A program made the position numbers and the translations under genes. Of a stretch of 34,417 nucleotides of DNA, positions 15,941 to 24,106 are shown in pieces. Every line of letters starts with the position of its first letter. The first letter of the stretch is position 1. Source of the stretch: Kiritimatiellia bacterium (GTDB taxonomy: Bacteria > Verrucomicrobiota > Kiritimatiellia > B70-G9); contig DTYT01000358.1 in NCBI GenBank assembly GCA_012961745.1, positions 1 through 34,417 of the forward strand, given 5' to 3'. The notes beneath the pieces were generated by a model. It saw only the letters and a list, made by a program, of their open reading frames with translations, did no database searches and was not told where the DNA came from.

Positions 15941-16435
15941 TCACTCTCCGGTACGCAGGCGGTGAATATGGCAAACCGCCGCCGCCAGGGCGTCAGCGGC
16001 GTCAGCGGGGGGGGGCTCCCTCAACCCCAGAATCCGTCTGATCATGAATCCAACCTGACTCTTGTGCGCCGCACCCGTGCCTACCAGCGCACGCTTTATC
16101 TCCCGTGGAGAGTACTGGCAGGTCGGCACCCCGGCGGCGGCACAGGCTGCCAATATCACACCCCGGGCCTCTCCCAGGGTTATTGCCGTTCGGACGTTCC
16201 GCTGGAAAAAGGGGCTCTCCAACACCGCCACCGAAGGCGAATAGTCATCAATGACGTGGCAGATATTGGAGTAAAGGCGGCTGAGTCCTTCACCGTGGGA
16301 CATCCGGGCGGGATTCCGGATGACATGATAATGCAGCAATGATACCCGCTTCCCCCGCACGGAGACCAGACCCACCCCCGTAGCCCGCAGGGAAGCATCG
16401 ATCCCCATGACCACGAACTCGCGAGCCTGATCCAC
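15941..16435 (-). CDS. ruvC: Holliday-junction resolvase RuvC
   Basis: Endonuclease that resolves four-way recombination junctions as a homodimer; cytoplasmic. 164 residues, normal length. The RNase H-like active site is complete: Asp13 in MGIDASLRATG, Glu73 in VLESPFFQRN, and Asp145/Asp148 in ADAADALAAAVCH. YSPREIKRALVGTGAAHKSQV is the conserved DNA-contact region. The longest frame starts at a GTG one base after the yebC TAG; a GTG at 16414 is closer to the usual family start, so the first seven residues are uncertain. A run of nine Cs on the coding strand (16007-16015) encodes PPP just ahead of the last two catalytic aspartates. It follows yebC directly, a common arrangement, but ruvA and ruvB are not here. 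Confidence 0.95.
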   Translation of the reverse strand: MDQAREFVVMGIDASLRATGVGLVSVRGKRVSLLHYHVIRNPARMSHGEGLSRLYSNICHVIDDYSPSVAVLESPFFQRNVRTAITLGEARGVILAACAAAGVPTCQYSPREIKRALVGTGAAHKSQVGFMIRRILGLREPPPADAADALAAAVCHIHRLRTGE

Positions 16436-16436
16436 C

Positions 16437-17192
16437 CTAGGATTCCGTAAGCTGCGAAATCAGCTCGTCGGTGATGTCAGCATTATTGTACACGCTCTGA
16501 ACGTCATCCAGATCTTCCAGGGCCTCAAAAAACTGCATGAGAGTCCTCGCCAGAGCAGCGTCCGAAATGGAAATGTACACATCCGGGACCAGGGTCACTT
16601 CACATGACGTGACCGGAATGGCTGCGCTGCGTAACGCCTCCACTACACCGGAAAACGCTTCCGGCGTGGTCCAGACCTCAAACTGGCCGTTTTCCTCATT
16701 TACATCATCTGCTCCCGCGCGGACGGCGATCTCCAGCAGGCGATCTTCTTGGACCTTGTCCGCCGGCACGGTGATACATCCACGCCGACGGAAGAGGCGT
16801 GCCACGCTGCCCTGCCCACTCAGTCTACCGTGATACCGATTGAAAATCTTGCGGACTTCCGACGTCGTCCGGTTGCGGTTGTCCGTAAGGGCCTGCACAA
16901 TCAGGCCGACGCCGCCGGCAGCGTAGCCCTCGTATACCACCTCCTCGTAGGCCGCGCATCCACTCTGACCGGCCCCTTTCTTGATCGCCCGTTCAATGTT
17001 ATCCATGGGCATGTTTGCGGCGCGCGCCTTCTGGATCACCTGGCGTAAGACCGGATTGCCCGAGGGTTCCGCGCCACCGTCCCGCGCAGCTATCATGATC
17101 TCACGGGCGAGCTTGCTGAAAATCTTTCCGCGCCTTGCGTCGGTCGCCGCCTTTTTACGCTTGATGGTTGACCATTTGCTGTGTCCGCTCAT
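16437..17192 (-). CDS. yebC: YebC/PmpR-family protein
   Basis: 251 residues of the YebC/TACO1 family, long described as DNA-binding regulators and more recently linked to translation of proline-rich stretches. The N-terminus is diagnostic: MSGHSKWSTIKRKKAATDARRG. IFSKLAREIMIAARDGGA, NPVLRQVIQKARAANMP and a YEGYAAGGVGLIVQALTDN segment follow, matching domains I-III throughout, with a family-typical length. The ATG is preceded by a G-rich AGAGGCCGGGG sequence. It is one base from ruvC and 52 bases after the EF-G paralogue, so it sits in a minus-strand translation and housekeeping run. The placement next to an EF-G-like GTPase fits the newer translation role; that link is inference. Confidence 0.96.
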   Translation of the reverse strand: MSGHSKWSTIKRKKAATDARRGKIFSKLAREIMIAARDGGAEPSGNPVLRQVIQKARAANMPMDNIERAIKKGAGQSGCAAYEEVVYEGYAAGGVGLIVQALTDNRNRTTSEVRKIFNRYHGRLSGQGSVARLFRRRGCITVPADKVQEDRLLEIAVRAGADDVNEENGQFEVWTTPEAFSGVVEALRSAAIPVTSCEVTLVPDVYISISDAALARTLMQFFEALEDLDDVQSVYNNADITDELISQLTES

Positions 17193-17244
17193 CCCCGGCC
17201 TCTACGCTCCCCGCACAAGCCCTGCCGGTGTTGACCATTTCTTC

Positions 17245-19263
17245 CTATTCAGCCTGCCGCTCTTTCTGTGAGACCGCGATTATCTTCTGCGCTATGTTAC
17301 TGGGCACGACTTCGTATCGCGAGAACTGCATTTCAAATGTACCGCGACCGCCGGTGAGACTGCGAAGTTGAGAGGCATAGGTAAACATTTCGGCCTGGGG
17401 AACCTCGGCATGTATCACCTGAAGGCCGTCTTCAGTCGACATGCCAAGGATGCGGCCCCGGCGCTGATTGAGATCGCCGGCAACCTCGCCCATGAACTGA
17501 TCCGGTATCATCACCTTCACCTTCATTATCGGTTCCAGCAACACCGGTCTGGCTTTGGACATGCCATCCCGAAAAGCCCGCGCGGCCGCAATCTTGAAAG
17601 ATATCTCTGAGGAATCCACCTCGTGATGAGACCCGTCGTATACTGTAACCTTCACGTTGATCACCGGATAGCCCGCCAAGGCTCCGGCCTGCATGGCCTC
17701 CACCAATCCCTTCTGGATCGCCGGCATAAAGCCGGAGGGAATCACCCCGCCCACGATGGCGTCCACGAACCATTCCTCGTCGGACGGCTCCCGGGGCTCC
17801 GCGCGAAGATATACTTCTCCGTACTGGCCTCGTCCCCCGGTCTGCTTCTTGTGCTTGTAATGCCCCTCCCCGACCGCCGTGATCGTCTCCTTGTAAGGCA
17901 CTCGGGGCGTGGTCAGCCCCACATCTACATTGCTGCGCTGTTTCAGCCTCTTGACCGCAACATCAATCTGGACGTCTCCCAATCCCGACAGAATCAGCTC
18001 CTTGGTCTCAGGATTACGCTCCACTTTCAGCGTGGGGTCATCTTCCGCAAGACGTTGAAGACCGGTGCTGAGTTTGTCTTCGTCTCCCTGACTTTTGGGA
18101 GCGACTGCGTATGATGCGACCGGCTGCGGAAAAACGATCGGGGGCAGAGTGCGGTCACAGCCCGGTGATGTCAGAGTATCATTCAGGGTTGTATAACGGA
18201 GCTTCGCCAGCGCGACGATCTCTCCGGCCGCGGCGGCCCCCACCGTCTCCTGATGGCGGCCGTTCACCACGTATACACTCCCTATTCGTTCCTTCTGCTT
18301 TTTCGTGGAATTATAGACCTCGCTATCACTCTCCAAGATCCCCCCAAAAATCCGGACAAAAAGCATCTGGCCCACATATGGATCGTTCACGGCCCGCCAG
18401 ACCAAACCCATCAGCGGCCCTTCAGCCGACCCGTCGACAGCTTCCCCACTCTGGTCCTGTGGTGGACGATCCCCCGGAGCCGGAAAGAAGCGGCATACTC
18501 CCCTGAGCAACTGCTCGACACCCTGCTCACTCTTCCCGGAGGCGAACCATACCGGGACGAGCTTGCACTCCAGAACCGCCCGGCGCGCTCCAGCAGCAAC
18601 TTCCTCCGCTGAAAGCTCCTCGCCACCAAGGTACTTCTCGATAAGGGTATCGTCGGTCTCGGCAACCGCCTCCATCAGCTGCTCCTGGAACTGGGCGGTC
18701 CCGTCGTCCTTGCTCCCCCCCGGAAGTATTTCGGTTATTCCGCCGCTGGTGGGATACACCACGGGGATACAACGGCGACCCCAGATGTCCCGCAGCTTCT
18801 CCAATACCCCTCGCGGATCAGCATTCTCCCGGTCTATTCCGGTTATCACAACCCCCCGGGGGATGCTCCGGTGTTCGCAGAGTTTCCACGCACGCGTGGT
18901 TCCTACCTGCAACCCTCCCACCGCATCTACTGCAATCAGGGCGGCATCTGCTACACCGGCGGCGGCCACTACCTGACCGAAAAAATCGGCATATCCGGGA
19001 GTATCAACAAAAACCAGACGAGCTATGCTCTCGTCATATGCGAAATCTACGGTAAAGGGCTTAGCCCATATGGATATCTTCCGCTCCTTCTCCTCCTCTG
19101 TCCAATCAGCCATACTCGATCCATCATCCGGCGTACCCAAGCGCGTATTCAGACCAACGCGATGAAGAATGGCATCGACCAGTTGGGTTTTCCCGCTGCC
19201 GGTATGACCCAGCAATACGAAGTTACGCACAGCGTTGTGTTTCCCCCTCTTCATTGTCCGCAT
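17245..19263 (-). CDS. EF-G paralogue (elongation factor G-like GTPase)
   Basis: 672 residues, all five EF-G domains present. GTPase: P-loop GHTGSGKT (19-26), DWTEEEKERKISI in the switch I region, DTPGYADFFGQV (G3), and VITGIDREN in place of the usual NKMDRE (G4). Domain II contains VNDPYVGQMLFVRI. Domain IV contains KKQTGGRGQYGEV and GGVIPSGFMPAIQKGL, and domain V ends in LTGGRGTFEMQFSRYE. The altered G4 and the Lys and Ser in ERKISI (EF-G has RGITI) place it with the non-canonical EF-G-like group, not the housekeeping translocase. The ATG at 19263 is chosen because GAGAGG sits six bases upstream; the longer frame would run into the next gene. Precise role unknown. Confidence 0.93.
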   Translation of the reverse strand: MRTMKRGKHNAVRNFVLLGHTGSGKTQLVDAILHRVGLNTRLGTPDDGSSMADWTEEEKERKISIWAKPFTVDFAYDESIARLVFVDTPGYADFFGQVVAAAGVADAALIAVDAVGGLQVGTTRAWKLCEHRSIPRGVVITGIDRENADPRGVLEKLRDIWGRRCIPVVYPTSGGITEILPGGSKDDGTAQFQEQLMEAVAETDDTLIEKYLGGEELSAEEVAAGARRAVLECKLVPVWFASGKSEQGVEQLLRGVCRFFPAPGDRPPQDQSGEAVDGSAEGPLMGLVWRAVNDPYVGQMLFVRIFGGILESDSEVYNSTKKQKERIGSVYVVNGRHQETVGAAAAGEIVALAKLRYTTLNDTLTSPGCDRTLPPIVFPQPVASYAVAPKSQGDEDKLSTGLQRLAEDDPTLKVERNPETKELILSGLGDVQIDVAVKRLKQRSNVDVGLTTPRVPYKETITAVGEGHYKHKKQTGGRGQYGEVYLRAEPREPSDEEWFVDAIVGGVIPSGFMPAIQKGLVEAMQAGALAGYPVINVKVTVYDGSHHEVDSSEISFKIAAARAFRDGMSKARPVLLEPIMKVKVMIPDQFMGEVAGDLNQRRGRILGMSTEDGLQVIHAEVPQAEMFTYASQLRSLTGGRGTFEMQFSRYEVVPSNIAQKIIAVSQKERQAE

Positions 19264-19399
19264 ATGCAACCTCTCATCATTGATACCACTCCAGAAACCA
19301 GGGAAATGCGGCGATTTCTTACTACATCTCAGGCCGCAAACGCAATTCTTTTCCGGACGGCTCAGCAGCGGAAAGCGACTATCCCCGACCGAGCGGCCC

Positions 19400-19696
19400 T
19401 TAGCCAAGCGGGAAGAGGCCCTCGAACCTCACCCCTTTGCGCGGCTCCGCCATCCAATCAGCCACGGCCTCTCTCCACTTCAGATAATGGGATGTCGCCT
19501 TGTGCGCAGCCGCAGCACCAGCATCGCGATATGCCTCGTAGAGAATAAAATAGGTCGGATCGTCCACCGACCGCAACACGTCGAATCTCAGATTTCCCTC
19601 TTCTTGCACTGAAGCATAATGATTCTCGCGAGTCGCTGCGATGAAATCATCCACCCTCTCGGGCTTCACGTGAACATGAACCAGCGTCACATACAT
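19400..19696 (-). CDS. ABM-domain monooxygenase-like protein (YgiN/LsrG type)
   Basis: 98 residues, a single antibiotic-biosynthesis-monooxygenase domain with a ferredoxin-like dimeric fold. VTLVHVHVKPERVDDFIAAT is the first strand-helix, EEGNLRFDVLRSVDDPTYFILYEAY the central beta hairpin, and AAAAHKATSHYLKWREAV the last helix with the conserved His. Members include quinol monooxygenases (YgiN) and the AI-2-processing LsrG; a metal or cofactor is not needed in the family. The ATG has a strong GGAAGGAAGGGGGG site upstream. It lies between pssA (48 bases) and the EF-G paralogue (136 bases). Substrate unknown. Confidence 0.9.
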   Translation of the reverse strand: MYVTLVHVHVKPERVDDFIAATRENHYASVQEEGNLRFDVLRSVDDPTYFILYEAYRDAGAAAAHKATSHYLKWREAVADWMAEPRKGVRFEGLFPLG

Positions 19697-19744
19697 CTGC
19701 CCCCCCTTCCTTCCGGTTGCGATCAGAACCTCTCCCGTCAGCCC

Positions 19745-20524
19745 TCAGCGCTCGCCCGAAGACCTGAATACCACCAGCTCCTCCGACTTCTCCTTGGCCG
19801 CGACGGATTCCGGGGAAAATACAAAGGGGCCCACGGTAATGAATACCAACCCGGAAAGACAGATAAGAAGCGAAGTGGCAACCGCGACCGGCGGCCATGT
19901 AAAAATCATTGCCACCATCAGTGCCGCGGGCAAGAAAAAGGCCGGATCTTTCGTCAACTTCGGATACCGGATGGTTGAGATTTCCAGCAACAGCATTACC
20001 AGCAAGACACCCCATACAAACAGCGACCACGGTCCGTGCGAGAGAGAGAAACCGGTTTCGATGAGTACATCACTGGACTCCACGAATACAAACAGCGCGA
20101 TCCAGCCCGCCGCTATGGTCACCGGCAGACCAACGTAGCCATCCTGTCCGCGGTCGGGATTGACTATGCGAAAGCGCGCCAGTCTGGCTGCCGCCATAAT
20201 CACCACCAGTGAAGGCACAACCACTCCCCACGGACCGAGGGGCTGGAAAACCGCCTCGTATGCCAGCACAGCCGGGGCCACTCCAAAACAGGTAATGTCC
20301 ACGAAGGTATCAAACTCAGCGCCAAACAGCGATGTCGCCCTCATCCATCGCGCGATATTCCCATCCAGCCCATCAAGCACCATTCCCAGCATTATCAGCC
20401 GCGCAGCGCTGACGAAGTCTCCTTCCGCACTCTTCAGGATGCTGAAGAAACCCGCCAGCAGACCAGCCGCACTCAAAGAAAACGGCACCCCGGCCTTAAG
20501 ATGACTCTTGCTGGTCATGTTCAT
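19745..20524 (-). CDS. pssA: CDP-diacylglycerol-serine O-phosphatidyltransferase
   Basis: Makes phosphatidylserine from CDP-diacylglycerol and serine, the substrate for the decarboxylase encoded just upstream. 259 residues, multi-pass membrane protein. The CDP-alcohol phosphotransferase motif is complete: DG-x2-AR-x8-G-x3-D-x3-D at residues 54-76 (DGNIARWMRATSLFGAEFD and onward), and RFRIVNP and GLPVTIAAGW follow. Three starts are close: GTG 20527, ATG 20524 and ATG 20518. 20524 is preferred because AGGATAGG lies at a suitable distance. It overlaps the 3' end of psd by 29 bases, so the two are coupled. Membrane-bound, Bacillus-type PssA class II, not the soluble E. coli type. Confidence 0.95.
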   Translation of the reverse strand: MNMTSKSHLKAGVPFSLSAAGLLAGFFSILKSAEGDFVSAARLIMLGMVLDGLDGNIARWMRATSLFGAEFDTFVDITCFGVAPAVLAYEAVFQPLGPWGVVVPSLVVIMAAARLARFRIVNPDRGQDGYVGLPVTIAAGWIALFVFVESSDVLIETGFSLSHGPWSLFVWGVLLVMLLLEISTIRYPKLTKDPAFFLPAALMVAMIFTWPPVAVATSLLICLSGLVFITVGPFVFSPESVAAKEKSEELVVFRSSGER

Positions 20525-21176
20525 CACTACCTATCCTCGCTACCGCGGTTGTCCCTGCAAACACCTTGCAGCCCACCCCCACGCATGGCCGCACTGTCGC
20601 AGCCGGAAGATACATATCCAGCCGCGATCCGAACCTCATCATGCCAAGTTCCTGTCCCTGAGCCACCCTCTCACCTTCGCGCAGCCAACAAGCCACCCGC
20701 CGGACGAAAGGTCCCGCGATCTGGTGGACAATGCAGCGCACCCCCCCTGCCGAAAGTACGATCTCCGTGTGCTCATTATACTCGGAGGACTTTTCCTTGA
20801 TAGTGAAAAAATGTCGCCCGGGGACATACCGGTAAGCGGTGACCGTCGCGGTAATCGGCGAACGGTTCACATGGACGTCGAGTGGGGAAAGAAAAATACT
20901 TAGGCATAATGCCCTGTTCTCCGGAAAGCGCCCATCGTCCACCTCCTCTACGCGCCGGACGGTTCCATCCGCTCCGGCCACGATTACATTCGGATCACCT
21001 GGCGGTGTTCTATCCGGATTGCGATGGAAGTACGCCATGAACAAAGCGGCCACGACGCCCACCGTACCCCCAGCCAGCCAGAGGAAACTGGCAGTCCGTA
21101 TGCCCAGCGCCAGCATGCCCCCCGCGGCGACCAAGGGCACGGCAATCCACGGCATCGCTCCTCGCGCCAGACGCAT
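20496..21176 (-). CDS. psd: Phosphatidylserine decarboxylase, short form
   Basis: Converts phosphatidylserine to phosphatidylethanolamine at the inner membrane. 226 residues, the short form related to the archaetidylserine decarboxylases. Two hydrophobic N-terminal segments (about 10-26 and 30-50) anchor it. Catalytic parts: AGADGTVRRVEEV with the Asp, SIFLSPLDVHVNRSP with the His, and the self-cleavage site RFGSRLDMYLP, where cutting between Gly183 and Ser184 makes the pyruvoyl prosthetic group. The ATG has GGGGGA five bases upstream. It follows rsfS by 20 bases and overlaps pssA, giving the usual psd-pssA pair. Confidence 0.95.
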   Translation of the reverse strand: MRLARGAMPWIAVPLVAAGGMLALGIRTASFLWLAGGTVGVVAALFMAYFHRNPDRTPPGDPNVIVAGADGTVRRVEEVDDGRFPENRALCLSIFLSPLDVHVNRSPITATVTAYRYVPGRHFFTIKEKSSEYNEHTEIVLSAGGVRCIVHQIAGPFVRRVACWLREGERVAQGQELGMMRFGSRLDMYLPAATVRPCVGVGCKVFAGTTAVARIGSDEHDQQESS

Positions 21177-21196
21177 CTTTATCCCCCGACTCCGAA

Positions 21197-21583
21197 TCAG
21201 TCGGTAGATTCACCCACCGCAATGACACGGGCATCGCTCCAGAGATCTTCCAACGCGTAGTATTCCCGGAGCTGGCGAGTCAATATATGAACCATGAAAT
21301 CCAGATAGTCCAGTACCACCCAGCCGCTGTCCTCGTGACCCGCACGGCGGTGCTTTACCGTCCCCATCTCGGCTAGCTTCTTCTCTACTTCCTCGCATAA
21401 CGCCTTGATATGCGGAGTATTTTCACCGGTGACGATAATCATATAATCGGTCACATCGTTCAGCCCACGCACATCCAATATCACCGGATCCCGTCCCTTC
21501 TTCTGTAAGAGACTGGCCCGAGCCCCTAGAACCAGACTCCGGACAAGCGATCCGGCTCTGTCAATCCTCCCGCTTCGGCTCAC
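21197..21583 (-). CDS. rsfS: Ribosome silencing factor RsfS (RsfA/Iojap family)
   Basis: Binds protein uL14 on the large ribosomal subunit and blocks 30S joining in stationary phase. About 128 residues. Family signatures: DPVILDVRGLNDVTDYMIIVTG, HIKALCEEVEKKL, EDSGWVVLDYLDFMVHILT, and REYYALEDLWSDA near the end. The frame is open far into nadD; the GTG at 21583 gives a normal family length but overlaps nadD by 23 bases. There is no ATG nearby, so the exact start is not settled. It is downstream of nadD, the classic nadD-rsfS pair, and 20 bases before psd. Confidence 0.93.
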   Translation of the reverse strand: MSRSGRIDRAGSLVRSLVLGARASLLQKKGRDPVILDVRGLNDVTDYMIIVTGENTPHIKALCEEVEKKLAEMGTVKHRRAGHEDSGWVVLDYLDFMVHILTRQLREYYALEDLWSDARVIAVGESTD

Positions 21584-22199
21584 TTCGATCAGATGCCTTC
21601 CGGCCGTATAATCCGACCTGCCTAATATAGGCCGCAACAGAATCCGGCACAAAATACCGGTAACCCCGGCCCGATGCAATTCTGCGCCGGATCTCGCTCG
21701 AGGATATTTCCACTAGATGCCCCCGATGGACTCCCGCAGCCAATTTTTCCGGCCATGGAGGCTTCAGCCGGATATCTTCCGCCTTGACCACCGGGATCCC
21801 CGGTCGCTGGAAAACCAGTAACTCACAAAACTCCAACACCGCATAAATATCTTTCCACGTATGCAGCTCACGAAGACAGTCGCTGCCCAGTATGAGCACC
21901 AGTTCCATTCCGGGAAACGCCGTTCTCAAATCCCGCAAAGTGTCCACCGTATAGGTTATCCCGCCCCTCTGGGCATCTACCTCACTCAGCTCCAGAACGC
22001 CGTCGTCCGCTACGGCCCGTTCAACCATGGCGATCCGGTGCCGGATATCCGCCAACCCTTCTTTTGGTTTGTGCGGCGGCGTGGCGCAAGGCGTCAACAA
22101 CACACGGTCCAAGCCCCCCTTTTCCGCCGCGTCAAGTGCCAAGATTAAATGGCCTAGATGTATGGGATTGAAAGCCCCACCAAGTATCCCCATCCGCAT
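21561..22199 (-). CDS. nadD: Nicotinate-nucleotide adenylyltransferase
   Basis: Adenylates nicotinate mononucleotide to deamido-NAD, the penultimate step of NAD synthesis. 212 residues, normal length. Nucleotidyltransferase motifs: GGAFNPIHLGHL (7-18), with the HxGH turn, TPCATPPHKP, MELVLILGSDCLRELHTW, and the C-terminal ISSSEIRRRI (165-174). The ATG is preceded by GGTGGAGGCGGG. It is the first gene of the minus-strand run to ruvC and is divergent from purN with 157 bp between the starts. Confidence 0.97.
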   Translation of the reverse strand: MRMGILGGAFNPIHLGHLILALDAAEKGGLDRVLLTPCATPPHKPKEGLADIRHRIAMVERAVADDGVLELSEVDAQRGGITYTVDTLRDLRTAFPGMELVLILGSDCLRELHTWKDIYAVLEFCELLVFQRPGIPVVKAEDIRLKPPWPEKLAAGVHRGHLVEISSSEIRRRIASGRGYRYFVPDSVAAYIRQVGLYGRKASDRSEPKRED

Positions 22200-22213
22200 G
22201 ACCCGCCTCCACC

Positions 22214-22241
22214 GTTATACTAACACCGGCCCTATTGACAA
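22214..22241 (-). promoter_or_regulatory. Candidate sigma70 promoter for nadD
   Basis: On the minus strand, TTGTCA (22241-22236), a 16-base spacer, and TATAAC (22219-22214). The predicted start near 22207 leaves only about eight bases before the nadD ATG and would cut into the GGAGG site, so either the start site is a few bases further upstream or the box is fortuitous. Confidence 0.4.
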
Positions 22242-22263
22242 ACAAGCCCGCCCCGAGTACTAC
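22235..22263 (+). promoter_or_regulatory. Candidate sigma70 promoter for purN
   Basis: TTGACA (22235-22240), a 17-base spacer, and TACTAC (22258-22263), a weak -10. The -35 box overlaps the -35 box of the minus-strand candidate for nadD, so the two promoters would compete for polymerase. Confidence 0.4.
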
Positions 22264-22356
22264 CACGCTGCAAGATATTCACCCTTGACGGGGGAATCCC
22301 GGCCGAAGAGGATGGGGTTCCGGCCGTAAGAAGTGTCCCCAAACAAGGAGTAGATC

Positions 22357-22965
22357 ATGCTCCGGCTGGCGACAATGGGATCGGGGAAGGGATCAAACCT
22401 CCAGGCCATACTGGATGCGATCGACTCGGGGCGCCTCGCGGCTCAAGTAGTTTGCGTGGTATCGGATGTACCCGACGCCTTCATCCTGGAACGTGCCCGC
22501 CGCCGCGGTGTCCCGGCTTACTTCGTCGACTGTTCTCCGTTCAAGACCAAGCTCGACGGCGAGGGAGAAAGGAAGGTGATCTCGATCCTGGAGGAACACG
22601 GTGCCGATACGGTTGCACTGGCCGGCTTCATGCGGATAATCAAAGCGGGCCTGCTCACCCGCTATCCCATGCGTATTCTCAATATCCACCCTTCTCTTCT
22701 CCCTGCTTTTCCCGGTCTCCAAGCCTGGAAGCAGGCACTGGAATACGGAGTGAAAATTTCGGGTTGCACTGTCCACTTTGTGGACCTTGGCATGGACACC
22801 GGCCCGATTATCCTCCAGCGCTCGGTAGCGGTGCTCGAAAACGATACCCCCGAGACCCTCCACGCGCGAATACAGCGGGAAGAACACATCGCCTACCCTG
22901 AAGCACTCCAGTTACTTTCCGAGAACCGTCTCAGGATAGAAGGTCGCCGTGTGCGGATCGTGTAG
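22357..22965 (+). CDS. purN: Phosphoribosylglycinamide formyltransferase (GAR transformylase)
   Basis: Third step of purine synthesis: formyl transfer from 10-formyl-tetrahydrofolate to GAR. 202 residues, normal length. Motifs: GSGKGSNLQAILDAI (phosphate-binding loop), LAGFMRIIKAGLL, and the catalytic set Asn109, His111 and Asp147 in ILNIHPSLLPAFPG and VDLGMDTGPIILQ. AAGGAG lies six bases ahead of the ATG. It stands as a lone plus-strand gene 132 bp before hisG; other purine genes are not in the window. PurN and HisG both feed on PRPP-derived pathways, but coregulation is not shown. Confidence 0.96.
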   Translation: MLRLATMGSGKGSNLQAILDAIDSGRLAAQVVCVVSDVPDAFILERARRRGVPAYFVDCSPFKTKLDGEGERKVISILEEHGADTVALAGFMRIIKAGLLTRYPMRILNIHPSLLPAFPGLQAWKQALEYGVKISGCTVHFVDLGMDTGPIILQRSVAVLENDTPETLHARIQREEHIAYPEALQLLSENRLRIEGRRVRIV

Positions 22966-23097
22966 AGTGCGGCTCCGTTCAGTAAACTTCAGCGCCCCCG
23001 AGTATACCAACTTCGGCGGGTGCTATTGTGAAAAATGATCGGGTGGACAGCCGGGCGGCGATACGGTAGGTTACTGCATCACGAGGACTGAACCGTC

Positions 23098-23991
23098 ATG
23101 CGTGCCGGGGCAGGAAAAAGGCGGCAGATCGTTCTGGGCTTACCCAAGGGAAGCCTGCAGGAGATCACGCTATACCTCCTCAAGAAGGCCGGCTACTCGG
23201 TGACTGTGGGCAGCCGCGCCTACATACCCGTCATTGATGATCCGGAAATCGAGGCCCGTTTGATCCGCGCCCAGGAAATCAGCCGCTATGTGGAAAATGG
23301 GCTGCTGGATGCCGGTATCACCGGGTACGACTGGATTGTCGAAAACCGGTCCGACGTGGTCGAAGTCGCCGAGCTGGTCTATGCCCGTCAAGGCCTGCGA
23401 CCGGTCAGATGGGTCCTGGCCGTGCCCGAGGACTCGCCGATCCGGTCTGTGAAAGATCTGCAGGGCAAGAGGATTGCCACCGAGGCAGTCGGCCTGACGC
23501 GCCAATACCTCCAGAAACACGGGGTGGACGCGGAGGTTGAATTCTCCTGGGGGGCCACGGAGGTCAAAGCACCCGAACTCGTAGATGCGATCGTTGAAAT
23601 TACCGAAACCGGCGTCTCGCTGCGTGCCAACAACCTGCGGGTGCTCGATACGGTTCTGGAGTCCACGACACGAATCATAGCCAACCGTCGTGCATGGGAC
23701 GACTCGTGGAAGCGGAGAAAAATTTCCAACCTGGCACTCCTTATGAAGGGGGTCCTCCTTGCTGAAGCACGTGTCCTGATCAAGATGAACGTACCGAAGG
23801 ACAAGCTCGAGCAGGTGATCTCTCTGTTGCCTGCGATGCACGCACCGACCATCAACCCCCTAACAAGCGACAATTGGTGCTCAATCGAATCCGTAGTCGA
23901 AGAGACAACGGTCCGCGAGATCATTCCACGCCTCAAAGAGGCGGGAGCTGCCGACATAATTGAATTGCCGTTGAACAAGGTGGTACCATGA
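23098..23991 (+). CDS. hisG: ATP phosphoribosyltransferase, long form
   Basis: First committed step of histidine synthesis: ATP plus PRPP to phosphoribosyl-ATP. 297 residues, the long hexameric form with a C-terminal histidine-feedback ACT-like domain (about 215-297), so no separate HisZ is needed. VLGLPKGSLQE near the N-terminus, DAGITGYDWI (71-80), and the PRPP-binding loop LVDAIVEITETGVSLRANNL (161-180) are family hallmarks. The ATG is ten bases after GAGGA. It is isolated from the other his genes, at least in this window. An eight-pair hairpin lies 11 bases after the stop. Confidence 0.95.
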   Translation: MRAGAGKRRQIVLGLPKGSLQEITLYLLKKAGYSVTVGSRAYIPVIDDPEIEARLIRAQEISRYVENGLLDAGITGYDWIVENRSDVVEVAELVYARQGLRPVRWVLAVPEDSPIRSVKDLQGKRIATEAVGLTRQYLQKHGVDAEVEFSWGATEVKAPELVDAIVEITETGVSLRANNLRVLDTVLESTTRIIANRRAWDDSWKRRKISNLALLMKGVLLAEARVLIKMNVPKDKLEQVISLLPAMHAPTINPLTSDNWCSIESVVEETTVREIIPRLKEAGAADIIELPLNKVVP

Positions 23992-24001
23992 CTGTCTCAG
24001 A

Positions 24002-24021
24002 TGCCAGGATGTATCCTGGCA
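24002..24021 (+). terminator. Perfect hairpin after hisG
   Basis: TGCCAGGA (24002-24009), loop TGTA, TCCTGGCA (24014-24021). The stem is perfect and starts 11 bases past the hisG stop, but TTGCGG follows instead of a U-run. It may be a transcript-end stabiliser or a weak terminator separating hisG from the genes that follow. Confidence 0.45.
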
Positions 24022-24106
24022 TTGCGGTCCACTTCGGGCGGTGAACGCTGTTGAAATCGGCGGAATATATGGAACAGACTGCATCGGTTGAGAAAGGCAC
24101 AGGCTC

